A DNA stretch of 64,000 bases from Embiotoca jacksoni. Lineage: Eukaryota > Chordata > Actinopteri > Embiotocidae. Both the position numbers and the translations under genes were made by a program. Below the pieces are notes generated by a model. It did not search any database. It was not told where the DNA came from and saw nothing but the letters and a program-made list of their open reading frames with translations. Each line of letters opens with the position of its first letter. Positions within the stretch are counted from its first letter, which is position 1. Positions 24,499-37,365 of the stretch are shown piece after piece. The stretch spans positions 863,501 through 927,500 of the forward strand of contig JAKOON010000017.1 in NCBI GenBank assembly GCA_022577435.1. The letters are read 5' to 3'.

Positions 24499-27400
24499 AT
24501 GAACTGGGACAGTCAGCTGAGCTCCATCCTGTCGGTAGCAGATGGCAGCGTTGCAAAGATGAGGGTGAGTAATTTCAAACGTCCTTACTCTTAATTTATT
24601 TATGAGCCCACGAGGTATTAGAGCACACACTTCTGATCTGAAAGTGTTTGCTCATGCTGCACATTAAAGCACTTTAATATTACGTCAGTGTTTTGTCGAG
24701 GGTATACAACACGGAGAGGTTTCACTGTAGTCTTGTGGCTCAGATGTAAATTGTCGTTATTAGAGCCATCCGTAGATGGCAGTAATGGTCTATGAAAGTT
24801 GTGACTCAGTGATTTGAATTAAAGTAGTGCAGGGATACTGAGACTTTGGAAATACCCTTTGAATTTTAAATATTCTTTGTTTGTGTCAGCAGGAGAGATT
24901 GACCTCACCTGGGAAATTTTCCAAAGGAGAAGGTGGGTGAGCTATTTTGAATTTCTGAATACGTAATATATAAACACCACCCACAGTTAAACTGTCACCA
25001 CCTCGGATATTGCACACAGACAAACAGAAACTGTAGGAAGCTGGACCAACTGTTACGCTAATACACACACACACACACACACACATCTCTTTTATTTTTT
25101 TCCCTATTATTCCTACTTTATTTTTCGGTTATTTCTAATGTGTGTATTAATAGTTATTTCTTTCTTTGATTTTAACGACATCCGCTTCTGCTTCTGCGTC
25201 AAACTGAATTTCCCCTACACCTGATTAGGAACGGTACATTTGATCTTGTATTAAAAGGGGAAATGGCCACTCCACTATGTTCAATCAACTTCCTCTCTTT
25301 CACACTTCACAAAACAATACACATCTCACTTGTGGTTTGAATTTATTTGATGTCATGTAACCGTTTCCTGGACGACCCTTGTCATATGCCTGCTCCTCTC
25401 CATATTTATTTCCAGCGAGGGAGAGAGCTTGTGATTCAGACTCAGACCCTCCTGCTCTTCCCCCTCGAGCACCTCTCTTCCGGCAGCCTTCCCCATCTCT
25501 CGGTCCAAGTGTGCAGTGGGCAGATCTAGCTGCTGTCCAGTCTCAGCTCCAGATACAGAGCCAGGTGTGTGTGTGTGTTTAAGTGTAAGAGCTTATTACC
25601 TCTGTATTTATGTCATTTAGGCCCTTTCCACACTAATATGGATATTTAGCAAAATAAAACGTTTTTTAAATTTTTTTTTTAAACTCCTTCTGAAGTGTAG
25701 ATTTTTTTTCAACTTTGGTTCATGTGTATCTATGTGTACACATTTCTCAGAATCCTTTTTTTAGTATTTTGTATTGTTTTTGTGTATTTTATATATTTTA
25801 TAAAACGAAGGTCATGTGAACAGTATCTTTAAAGAGAGGGAGAAAAAAAAATCAATTTTGAAAAATATCTTTATCAGTGTGAACAGGGTTTTAATACGCT
25901 GTTAAATTTCAGCAGTAACGAACCTAAAGTAACAAACTTCCTTTCACATTGTCTTAAGGCGATTGAGTCCCTCACTCAGAAACTCCATGGCGTGGAAAGA
26001 CAGAGACAATCTCAGCAATGTCACATTCAGACACTGCAAGGTAACGTACCACTGCACCGTGAACTACTTACCTCAGTTTGCATTGGGTTATGTCCTCTCA
26101 GAAACACAGCTGACTCCAGTTATTGTCAACGAGAAGAAACAATCTCTTATCATATTTAACACTGTTTCACAAATGAAAATAAACGGTGCCCAGAGTATAG
26201 AATAAAAAGAACACTTTTTAATTTTTATTTTTTTTTTTACATACAATATGCATGTTCTTTTTTTCATTACAGCAGGTACATCTGAGTGCGTTGGGCATCA
26301 AATCCAATTTCACATGTCTTTTTCTCAACTTTAGCTGTTCAAAAACAAAATCAGAGTTTTAACTCACTTTCACGCCTCACTTGGTTTGATCCAGCTCCAC
26401 TGCATACTACCATCTTCACTTAGCTCGCCCCATGAAAGATGTTAGAAAATGGAAACAGTAACAGAATACTTGGGGCAACAGGAAGCAAGTGGATTTACAG
26501 GAAAACGTGGTCTCAATTTTGTGAACCGTCAGCACTTATAGCACAAACTTCAAAAGATGAGTTTGGCCAGGCTTCATTTATTATTTTACAGTGTTGTTTA
26601 TTTACATCTATTATTCTTATATTCCTTTCTTAATCCAGTGCGGATTGGGTTGTGCATCATTTGTGCATCACTTGGAAATGAATCAATGTAACTTTAAATG
26701 TGTTTGATGTATAGAAATGCTGCCTCACCACTGTCCTAAGTTGCTGTGTCTTCTCTACTCTCTCTCTCCACCCCTCGACTGTCTGAAAAGGCTAAATGCA
26801 CTCAACAAGAGAGGATTCATTCATAATTAAGGATATTAATAAATGATTTGGATTAGTCCGCAGGCCTGCCGACATAGAGAAAATAGCTTGCTCATAGTAA
26901 TTTGTGTTCTTCTCCAGAGGAGGTTCATAGGCTGCGTGAGGAGCTGGGGGACAGGGAAAGAGAAAGGGAGGAGTCGAGGAGGGGACAAAGTCCAGGAGCA
27001 GAGAGACGGATGGAGCAGTGGAAGAGAGAGGTGGGACGTGAGCTGAGCAGTCTGCGGGGACACATCACCCGAGCGGCGTCGCTAGGCAACCTGGAGGACA
27101 GGTGCATTCAGGCTGGAGTTGGTGAAACTGCAGAGTAAACTGATGTTGGGTCCATGAAAATGTTTACACCTCACAGAGAAGTCATACAGAGTTTGCTACT
27201 GCAAAGTTGTGTGGTCATTATTTTTTGGAAGAGATAAGAAGACAGCGTCATCACAACTGTTCTGTCTTTTCTCTCAGTTTCAGCTCAAAGCTCCGCCGAG
27301 AGGAGCTGGAACACCTGCGGAGAGAGTTGGACCAACTGAAAGCACGGCTAAGTGAGTCACATACACACATACATCATGCCCTTGTACTGGTTCAGCGGGA

Positions 27401-29481
27401 CTGCACATGTCCTGCGCGCTGCTATCCTGTAAAGAAAAAAAGGCAAGCACAATCTTGTTTCCCAACGTCTGCTTTTTCTGTTCCTCTTGGCAGGGAGGCA
27501 GGAGGAGGACATGTTCCTCCAGCAGGCCGAGACCAGGGAGACCCAGAGACAGTACGAACGCAGCTGCAAGGTACACACAGACACGCTGTATCACACAGGT
27601 TGTGTTTGCTCGTGGATTTGTGGTTTGTATTCTTTCAGATCCTTTCCTTTGTGTTCTTTGTTCAGACGCTGGAGGAGCTAACAGACAGCTACAGAACTCA
27701 CAGCACGGACCTGACAAAGACTCTCTCTCAGTATTCTCACACACAGCAAGAGGTGCGCCAGATCAGGTATATGTGAGCACGTGCGTGGATGTGTGTTTCC
27801 CAACACATGTTTATGTTTATGTTTACGAGTTTATGTCTCGTCTTACAGTGCATAAGTTGCATTTTATCTATTACAACAGAACAACTGTATCAGAACTGAA
27901 GGATGAAGTCAGGAGTCTCATTCTCCGAGAACGTCAACCAACACCTTTGCTGTCAGCTCACACATCAGGTAAGTGTCTCTCTTTCTTCGGCTCTGTCATA
28001 CTCACATGCGTTGCATGATAAACCTACAACATTGTTTTCCTTTTCTAATATAGCGGTCTCACCACTAGCACTCCCTCAGAGCCACAGCAGAGGAGTCAGA
28101 GGTCAAGAGCCCGACTCTGACTCGGAAGACTTCAGCCCGACCCCGAGCCTGGCCGAGGTCAGCTCAGATGATCTGTCATGGCTGGAGGACAAAAACCCTG
28201 GTAGGAATTCATCCCGTCTTACTGAACAATGCACCCAAACACGGTTGCCTCGTACACCTGCAGGTACCGCGTGCTGACTCACCAATACCGCAGGTTGTCA
28301 TTATATCATTTTCACAAGCCTTCTGTCCAACTACATGTTCGCCAGCACAAACATGTTCTGACAATTGGATCACACGCTCCAACCAACAGAAAACGTCACG
28401 CAGGGCACCAGATGGATGCGATCTGATGGCGGTTAGAGCAAGATGGGACTTGTAGTTCCCCTTCCCACCCCTCCCCCACACATCTGGCTCAACCTTCTCG
28501 CTGACTCATCTCAGTAGGTCTGACTCAATGATGGAGAGCACTTCACTGTGTTGCCATTTCAGCATACAGTCAATTAATTGAATAGATTGACATTTTGGGG
28601 AAATATGCGCATTTGTTTCCTAGGTAGACAAGATAAATATCGCTCCTGCTTCAAGTCTCATTATTGATCTTTTTATCTAACTCTTGACAAAAAAAAGGGA
28701 AAAAAGTTGATTCTGAAAATGTCAAATTATTTCTTTAAATATATCACAAGAGGACGTTCCATGATTACGGCAGAGGAGAGGTGTAAAAAGAGACAAGATT
28801 AATAAAGAAATAGCGATAAATGAGAGCTAAGCTGAAACAATCTGTCGATATACAGCATCACTGTGAGCAGGTTTGTAGTCCTGCTGTGTTCCTCCATCTG
28901 CAGATGAAGCACTAAAGCTCTCATTTCCTCCCCAACAGTCTCTGCAAAGCCAGTCACTTCTTGGGAAATGTGGTGCTCTGTGTGTCTCGGTGAGCTCATG
29001 CACGGTTCACCCCTGAGACTTACTGTAACAGAAGGTTGATGTTTCCGGAAGAGATAAAAATCTCTCCTCTAAATGTTTCCCATAATGATTTGGACCCACG
29101 AAGGCCAAGATAATTTGACGATTGTATCCACACACACACACACACACATGCACACGCACACATGCACACGCACTCCTACTGGCACACAATTGTAATGGGA
29201 AAACATTTGAGTGTCTTCCAGCCTAATCCCACATGGTAGCACAGCAAAGAGGCACTCCGTCAGTCACAAATTCACTGCTCCTTCTCTGCTCTTAATGTCT
29301 GCCAGCTCCTAAGCAGAAGCCACAAGTGCGTCTCAGCGTTCAGTCCAGACGGAGTGACTTTGCTGGTCCTGGATCGGATCTGGAGGAGGAGGAGGATGAT
29401 GATGACAATGATGAAGACGATCTCCTTGATGACGATGTCAACCCAGATTTAGGATCTGACCTAAGTCTTAATGACCTCTGA
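24499..29481 (+). CDS. ccdc163: Coiled-coil protein, probable CCDC163
   Basis: Eleven coding exons: 24499-24564, 24893-24932, 25416-25564, 25959-26040, 26918-27101, 27278-27351, 27494-27570, 27666-27766, 27880-27968, 28054-28200, 29306-29481. All are GT-AG with consistent phases and give 394 aa. The start has an in-frame TGA four codons upstream. Residues about 78-112 and 113-280 are rich in heptad-like Leu/Glu/Lys/Arg/Gln (EEVHRLREELGDRERERE, RREELEHLRRELDQLKARL) and predict a long coiled coil. Residues 36-70 are Ser/Pro rich. The last 58 residues contain a Glu/Asp run (about 363-380) and end SDLSLNDL. I identify it mainly by position: divergent from mmachc, as CCDC163 is in humans. I did not recognise the sequence itself, so orthology is inference; function is unknown. 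Confidence 0.7.
24887..24892 (+). promoter_or_regulatory. NAGNAG tandem splice acceptor
   Basis: The acceptor of ccdc163 exon 2 reads CAGCAG. Use of the first AG adds one in-frame CAG codon (Gln) at residue 23; use of the second gives the 394-aa model. Confidence 0.6.
28421..28456 (-). promoter_or_regulatory. ZNF143-like plus YY1-like sequences in ccdc163 intron 10
   Basis: On the minus strand ACTACAAGTCCCA (28456-28444) fits ACTAYRnnnCCCR exactly. About 15 bp away on the plus strand GATGGCGGTTAG resembles a YY1 site. The pair could mark an internal or antisense promoter or may be chance. Confidence 0.35.
28575..28725. mobile_element. Rearranged dispersed-repeat fragment in ccdc163 intron 10
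   Basis: The left end 'gacattttggggaaatatgc' and an inverted 'gatctttttatctaactctt' resemble two parts of the repeat family at 9391 and 14945, in opposing orientation. It is diverged and the boundaries are approximate. Confidence 0.45.
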
Positions 29482-30340
29482 CCTTTTTATAAAGTGAAGT
29501 TCTCGGCGAAGGTGAGGATTTGGGAAGCATTCAGCAACAAAGAGACATGTTTTATCTCCTTCCAACTCTTAATGCACTACACTTTTAAATGGATGTGATT
29601 TTAGCGGAACAGTTTAGACTTACAGCTCCATTGTGAACAACACAGCTTTAAAAATAGAAGTAGTTGAGATAACACAAACAGCCATATGGCTTATTTCCTT
29701 TGTGGTCCCACGAGAAGAGAAAAGAAAACAAAGGATAGCAAACAGCGTGCTTGGCATAGCAACTGAGGAACATGCATATAACAAGTAATTAAATCATCCC
29801 ACTTAATGTTATTACTGGATATGCTCTGTTGTCATATCCAAGCAAAGTTCATACCTTATGGGAAACGTTATGTTAATGTGGGGGAATCTTACAAGCTATT
29901 TTTAAACAGTGTTCTTTTTTTTTTTTTAGAATACCAGAAGTGTTGACTCATTACAGATCACACACTGTCAGACTATTTTCAATGTTTGTTTAATTACTGG
30001 TATAAACATTGTTTAAACTGTCAGACTCACCCGACCTCCTGCTAATACACTGCACTCAAACAAATCACCGAAAGATTTAGCAAATGCTAATGCATTCACG
30101 GCTGCTCACTGTAAATACTATTCATCAAAGTGTTGTTTTCCCCTCAGTCAAGTTAGTGATATCTGCTACAGTTTAGGACTGTAGATTCCCCTTTAATTGT
30201 CTTTAAATAATGGCTGTAACTGTCTCCACATGTACGGGCTGATAGGACACTGATAGGAGTCAGGCAGCTTTTTAAAGATATCTTTGTAAGAGCTTCTCAT
30301 TTAAAGAGCAACTTGTTTCATGATGGTTGGGCTTTGTGCC

Positions 30341-30346
30341 AATAAA
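30341..30346 (+). terminator. Poly(A) signal of ccdc163
   Basis: The first AATAAA after the stop, followed within 10 nt by a T/GT-rich stretch (ccttttttgtaagg) as expected for a downstream element. Implied 3' UTR is about 870 nt. Confidence 0.6.
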
Positions 30347-32910
30347 GAAGCCTTTTTTGTAAGGTGCATTATTTTCTCCCAAAGAATATAATATTTAATC
30401 TTCACCACACCCTCTGCTTGCGTGTTGCACAATACTGGCTGAAAATGATGGGTTCTTCATGAATTAAGGATACAAGCACTGCAATTGGTCCACTAAACCA
30501 TGAGGTTAGGTTTTCGGAAAAACAAGTTTAAAAGTAGTTGCATTTAGGTTTGATATGATTACAGGTTGTTGGGCTTAGGTAAAGGTTTGATTTGATTCAG
30601 GCAGACAGTGGGATCCAGAATGAGACAAAATTCATCACAGGCCCGTGCTTTGCTTAAATTGCCTCAAGTTGGTGATTTTTTTTTTTTTTTAAATCATTCA
30701 GTGTGTTTGACAACAGATGAAACCTCATGAAACTTTAACAAGCTTTGATCACTTTATGTGCAGTATTTTGTCCGGTGTAAAGATCCACAGTAACTTTTAG
30801 CTTTACAGTTCTGGCGATCATGACTGGCTCTGTCGGGAAGTTACTGCACATCTTTGGTGTGGCAGAGTAATGGATATTTAATGTGTTTTGATCATGCCAT
30901 AATGCACTCTTCAGTCCAGAAGGAATTCGATGAGGGATGGAGTTTTGGATCCTGGTAATGCAGCTAAAGTAAAGGTAAAGAGGAATCAAAAACCATTAAC
31001 ATTATCAAGGCGCCAATGCCCTTCCACCTCCACTGCGATCTCTATACACACAGCTCAGTTAAGACAGGCAAGGGTCCCTTTATGCCGTCATGTCTGACAT
31101 GAATCACACTGTGCCAGGCTGGGTGTCAAGCTGTTAAATATTTCAGCTTCCAGACACCCCCCCCATCAAGGATCCCAGACCACCGTGCCGAGCCACGGGG
31201 AGCTGACAGGCAGGTTAGGTGTTCAGTCGGGCCTCATCTATGATATTTCCCCAATCCTCTCCTAACACACTTCTCCTGTACAGCTGTTAATACTGTGGTT
31301 GAAGAGACATTTAATGAAGAAAAGGCTCATCTATTTGCCATTGTAGCCACATAAAGGCTGATGAATCAGACCTTTTTACTGCCGTTTTTTTAGTGTTTGC
31401 CAAGTATTGTGCGGTGGTGCTGCAGTAAAGCAGTGCACTGAGTCATTCATTGAAGATCTGTAAAAGAAACGTTTTGTGTTTTGTCTCCAACAATAAAAGT
31501 CTGTGAGATTTTCTGTTGCAGCTTGTGCAGGTCAGCGTTGTGTAGTGATAGCGGTTTTGTTGCTGCTGACGTCAAAAGTTATTTACAGCTGAGGTCGAAC
31601 AGGAGGAAATGCAGAGGGTGGTTTCAAAATATCTTTAATCATAAACAGTCCTTAATCCACATGTGGCAGCAAAGCCTCGGTATGCATTCAGCATTCTTAT
31701 AACATTTAAAGAAGTGGACAATATCTTTCAACACGGTATCAAAATAATGAACAAATGATTTTCTGTGGCTTTCGCAACCACGGGATCTCAACCCTCTTCA
31801 ACATCTAGTGACAAGTGAGACAGCAACCGTCACCATCATCAAGACACCTAAAACGGAAGTAGCTTTTGGAGAAATATTATCCCAAACACACTGTATGTAG
31901 AATTTATGCCAAAGAGTATTAAATCTGATCTGGTGACTCATCATGTTAATGAATGACTCTTGTGTTTAGTTTTTCTTTCATCTGTCGTTGATTGTTGCAC
32001 AAAAGTTCAACACAGTTTTAGCTCGAATTCAAAGGCATGATTTGTATCAGTATCAGTACCTCAGCTCTATTCTCCATGTGCTTCGCATCGTTGTTGCCGA
32101 TTCTGTTGCGTCAAACTCATCGTCATAGATGTTCTCAGGGTAGTCCTTGTAACATTTTAATGTTGGTGTCTGGTGTGTGCTAAAGCAGCAATTATAAGAT
32201 AAAGAGTTCCCTAAGGACTTGTTTGCATGATGCAATCATCAGTAGTATTTACAAAGCACAGAACAATGCTAAAATTGTGTGGAAAGCCAACTGGCTAACT
32301 TCGGTCTGTAGCTGTCATTGCATGAAGGAGTGCCTCATGGTGAACACGCTCAAGGCTAATCTTCAAACACGGGCAAGTCAGAGCAGCTACCTGTTCTTGA
32401 GTGTGCGTTTAAATGGGAATCACACAAAGTACTGGGAATGACTGGTCATTCTGGAAGTTAGACGGTCTGGAATATAAATATAGGACCACAAGAAGAGCTG
32501 TTCCTACACTGTGTAAGGCACTCTCTCCTGGATTTAAGACCTCAGGAAAGAAACACAAAAACACTGCACATCAAAATCAGGCCTAAAGGCATCAGGACCT
32601 ATAACACAGAAAACAACTTTAAATATTCTCTGCCTCACCTCCAAAACATCACACATGCCCCCTCAACAGACTCACACACATGCACACTGTCACATCAACA
32701 AGCACACACACACACAGACACACACACACACACACACACTGCTATGTTGCTTAAGTACGCACACAAAACTGAATTCTTCTTGTACACAAAAATGTTTTCC
32801 CATTTTTTTCTACACTTCTGAAAAAGTAAAGTGCAACCTTGTTAACACTGTAATCAGGCTGTTTGTTTTGTTTATTTCTTTTCTCTGGCTGCTCAATTGG
32901 ACTGCCGACC

Positions 32911-32916
32911 TTTATT
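32911..32916 (-). terminator. Candidate poly(A) signal of the mucin-like gene
   Basis: AATAAA on the minus strand about 480 nt past the stop codon. A second copy lies at 32871-32876. Confidence 0.45.
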
Positions 32917-33394
32917 TCTGCCAGACTTGAACTGCCCCCGGGTTAGTGTCTAGCAGGACTGGCTTAAACTGTGTGAACCATCACCGTGATGAATACAAGT
33001 GATGATGTTGCCTCCTGCTTCACACCTACCCTTTACAGCTCTCAGGAAATCAAAATATATTATACAACCCCAAAAGACGAGCCAAACAATATGAAGTGTT
33101 CAGAGCCGAACGGACGCGTGGGCCAAATTTCTAATTACAGACATTAAAATAGACTTTTTTTTTTTTCCAAAGGGAGCCATGTTGTCTTCATTGTCCATTG
33201 CAGGTTCAATCAGGTCCTTCTCTACATGTCGGTAATCTGGACAAATTAAAGCAATCCAGATGTGTCCTCCCACCCACCCGGGGTTCTTTTGGTTTGGTGC
33301 AAATTAAGGAAGAGGACCAGGTTGGACAACCGCGGTCGGCTGAGTCTGGATTGGATGAGGGTATTTGGGCGCCAAAAGTTCTATTGTGCCTCCA

Positions 33395-36300
33395 TCAGTA
33401 GCTGTACATGGACAAAGGGGTGTCCTCCATCATATCATCCTGCACAGGGAAAATAGAGTTAAATATAACTTTTTACACCTATAGAACACAGTCTTACAGT
33501 CATGAGTGCTCCATCCTCAGACAATTCAATTTGTGATAAGTGCATTTATAAAGGCCGTTAATAATTCATGTTATTCCTGGTTAGTAAAAGTAACTTGACA
33601 AGAAGTAATGTAGAAAATATCTTTGTGGCAAATATGAAGCTGGAAATTTGTCGTAAATCTTCGAAATTCTTTTGGTCCCTTTTCACCACTCGTAGTTTTC
33701 CTAATCAGACACAAGTCTTCGTAGTCTGATGCAATGTAGATTTATTGAAAATCTATGGTTTCAATAAACCAAGTGTTCTCATGAGAGCAACTGAAGTGGA
33801 ACTTTCAAGCACTGCCTTATACCTGTTCAGGTTTTATTGTTCCAGTATGGGCTTTCCCAGGAAGGCACATGTCATCCAGGAGTCCTATTCACTTATATAA
33901 AAAAAATACATGCTTCTCCCCAACAGCTGCTGCTGCCTTTGCTGACAGTTTGAGAGACTAATTAATTAGTGCTGTGTGCACTGTGGTCATCAAAGCAGGT
34001 TTTCTCTCTGTCTAAAGTGTTTGTGCTAAGCTAACCACGAGAGCTATCAATCATGTACGCCGAGGCAAGAAAGCAAACAGGCAAACTATTGCTTTGAATA
34101 TTCAGTTATAAATGTTAATAGGTCTTTAATAAGTGGTTATTTAATAACCCATTAGGTCTACAGTTGTAAGTTGTTATTAAATGCATTTTGTTCAAATTGC
34201 AGTGCAGCTGTTTTCCAGATATTCAGGGCCAAAAAAGTAGATTAATTCTAACCTAGCACCCCAAAAGCTGCTCTTGTTCATGACTAGCAGATAAATGTGA
34301 TACACAGTAACCGATTATCCACACATAATATCTTAACCGTCAGCAAAGACACAAGTTTATTTCATAAACTCTATAACAAAGGGAGCTTTATTAGGAAGTG
34401 AAACTGATAGGTAAATCTGCAGTCAGGCCAAATTTGTCTCGGTGTATGACTCATCTGCGCCTAACATCATCTGACAGATTGAATATTTTCTGAGACAGCT
34501 CTAAGAGTGTGGCCTGGTTGTCATATGGGTGTGCTCACCATGGGCAGGTCCTGCAGCCGACGGAACTCCGGTCTGTTGTCTCTTCGGCGCAGTTTGAGGA
34601 AGAGGAGCAGGGTGATGATGACAGCAGTGATGATGAAGGCTGACACCAGGCCAGCCAGGAGGGGGTCTAACGCGGGAGAGTCGTGGGCCATTGTCGCTGG
34701 AATAGAAACACAGGAGACACATCAGCGGGGGCCCGTTGTTCTATTAACACGCTGTCAACAAACAAGCTGACAACGCAGCATTGAGGATTGATTCTACTTT
34801 GACTTAACATGGTGCCAGGAGCAAGTAGAGCTTCTTCAGTGGTTGTTTAAAGTTGTTACTGGAACCGAATATAGATACTATCAGCATGTGGAGTGTTCAT
34901 CATGTGGCTCAGGATAGAAATGTCAAACATGATGGTGATGTTAAACGGGCCTGCACAGTACTTGAGGTCAATGTGGACCAGTCAATATATTTGTCAGGCA
35001 TCATTTTAGGATGTTTAGAGATAAATTTAGAGATAAATACAGTGTGTCACTTTTCTGTAAGGGTACTGTTTAATCTCTGAGAATATCTTGACCTTTTGAC
35101 GTTAACGTCTCTGTCTGTATATTTCTGTACAGTTTGGATTCGTATCTGTCCTCGGCAGAGTATTTCTGTATATGGATGTTGCTATGCAAGACTGTTTTGT
35201 AAACTTAGCTTTTTTTTTTTTTCTTTTTTTTTTATATATCCCCTGGTCGAAAGTAACAACAACCACAGAGCAGTGAATGCTCCCTGTTCTTCTGGCTAAT
35301 GGAAAAAGGCGAGGTGCCAAGTGCCTAATAAAACCACAGTGAGACAAGCAGAGAGATTTTTATATTTTAACTTTAGTCGAGCAAGCTGGTCAACTGAGAG
35401 AAAGTTTATCAGTGTTTCCTTCTTTGTTAGCCTGGCAAAAGTCCTCTGAATGGGGAAAAATAAACCTTATCTGTACTCTGTGGGAACAGAAAGAGAAGCT
35501 GCAGATATATATATATCATTGCGCAGAGAGACAGACAAAACAAGAAAAACAGAGGAGTCCCATGACTGCCTCTGTCCTTTTCTCAAACAAACCCATGATT
35601 GTGGTATGCTTGGTGGTGACAGTGCTTGTAGAAGATGTAAATGGGGGAGGCGTGGTGTGTGTTTGTGTCTGTGTGTGTTGAAGCAAGGACTGGCTTGTGC
35701 TGGAAAACAAAGAACAGCATCGCCTTTGTTATGAAGCCAAGTGACTTCTGGCTCTGTCTATATCCAGGGAGTGAATGGTCCACAACAAATTCATACACCA
35801 GCACAGAAGGTGTTTGTGCACTTACTGTCACCCTCCACGGTTAGCTGGGACGGGCGGTTGGCGTGGGTTTTGTTCTGGGCGGAGGGGCTGCTCGGCGGGT
35901 CGGTGGTGGACTTCGGGTGGGCATCGGTGGAGGCCTCAGGGTGTCTGTTGGACTGTGGCGGGTTTGTCGATGGTGGAGACTTGGTGGGCTCGTGTGAGGA
36001 GCTGGATGTTGGAGTGGACTGGGTGCTGGTAGCAGAGGTGTCAGGTTCGGCCTTTGGATCAGGTGTTGCAGCAGAAGTTGGGAGGTGTGTTTTGGTTTGA
36101 GTGGGTGGGTTTGAAGGTGTAGTGGAGCCAGAGGGAGGAGGTGCAGGATGGTGTGATGTGTGGCTGTGATTTGATGAGGCTGGTGTGGTGGTTTGCATGT
36201 CTACAGAGGAAGTGTGAGCTGAGAGTGTGGTGCTGGTGGCAGCGGGGGTGGAGAGGATGTGAGAAATGGGGGAGTGGTTCTCAGATGGAAGAACTGGAGG

Positions 36301-37306
36301 CTGCGATGGCGGCTGGTTTGTTGTGCTTTCATTCTTTTCTGGGACGGCAGTGGTTGATTGAGAGATGTTGTCAGTAGCTGCAGAAAAAGAAAGTTGTCAT
36401 CATCAAAATATTGCAGTTCTACGGAACTTCCATCCTGGAAGCAATTAAAGGGCCACTTCCCCATAATTTACAAATAAACCTATTTCCGTACACTGTTATA
36501 TCTATCACGTTTGGCTTTATTTCCCATGTTTTGCAATATTTGTCTCTTGAGATTTCTGCCTCTACCTAGAATACAACGGAGGAGTTTGCCACAGCACTTA
36601 AAAATCACATAATCTAAAAATGTATTTATGCATGCATTTTCACTGTGAACGTAATCACTGATAATTGTTAAACTTTTCGTGAAGCGCCATCATTACATCA
36701 AAATTCGATTTTGTTAAAGAACTTTGGTTCATGACCACATACCTTCGGAACTATTGCAATTCCCATCAGCCTATGGTGTACTTTTTTAATGATAATATGC
36801 AAATGTTAGCCTGCTGACACTCTAAAACAAAGATGGTGAACATGGTGAATATTACGCATCAGCATTAGCATTTTAGCACTTTTTTTTCATTAAGAGTATG
36901 AGCATGTTAAGTAAAGCTTCCCAAACTGTGTCAGGGATATTCCATTGATCAGGCATTGCTCTTTTTCTCACAATGTCCATCACATACTGCCGGCTGTAGG
37001 CTCTCAGCATTAATTAATTGCACATTTTCCAACGCTATGAGCCGCACAAATACAACAAAAAAATCCCTCTACCTCCACTGTATTCGGGTGGAGACAACAG
37101 ACTAAAAGTCATTCAGCACTGAACCTGGACAAATCTAACCACCTCGGCCTGCCTAAATGTTTCCGATACTGACTCCTGCAAACAGCTGTCAAGCCTCAAA
37201 AATAAACTTGATAAAAGTATCAAAAAAGGTGCTTTGCCTGAGAATATGTTGAACATATGTGTAAATCAGCCCTGGTGTGTGTGACAGAGACAGTGAGAGG
37301 GAGAGA

Positions 37307-37365
<59 letters not shown>

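Larger units (their letters stand above)
29482..33394. other. Intergenic space between convergent ccdc163 and the mucin-like gene
   Basis: The left part (to about 30360) is the probable ccdc163 3' UTR and the right part (from about 32900) the probable 3' UTR of the minus-strand gene. Between them I see no exon; the open frames are short and without splice context. A CA-rich array lies at 32699-32738. Confidence 0.6.

Noticed and set aside
33590..34080. Fragments such as 'aatatgaagctgga' and 'tgctaagctaacc' that recall the dispersed repeat at 9391/14945
   Set aside because: The matching words are short and far apart; I could not support a continuous copy.
35791..36198. Long open frames on both strands at the mucin exon
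   Set aside because: The plus-strand frames (35741-36100 and others) are shadows of the Ser/Thr/Pro-rich minus-strand exon 3 of the mucin-like gene.
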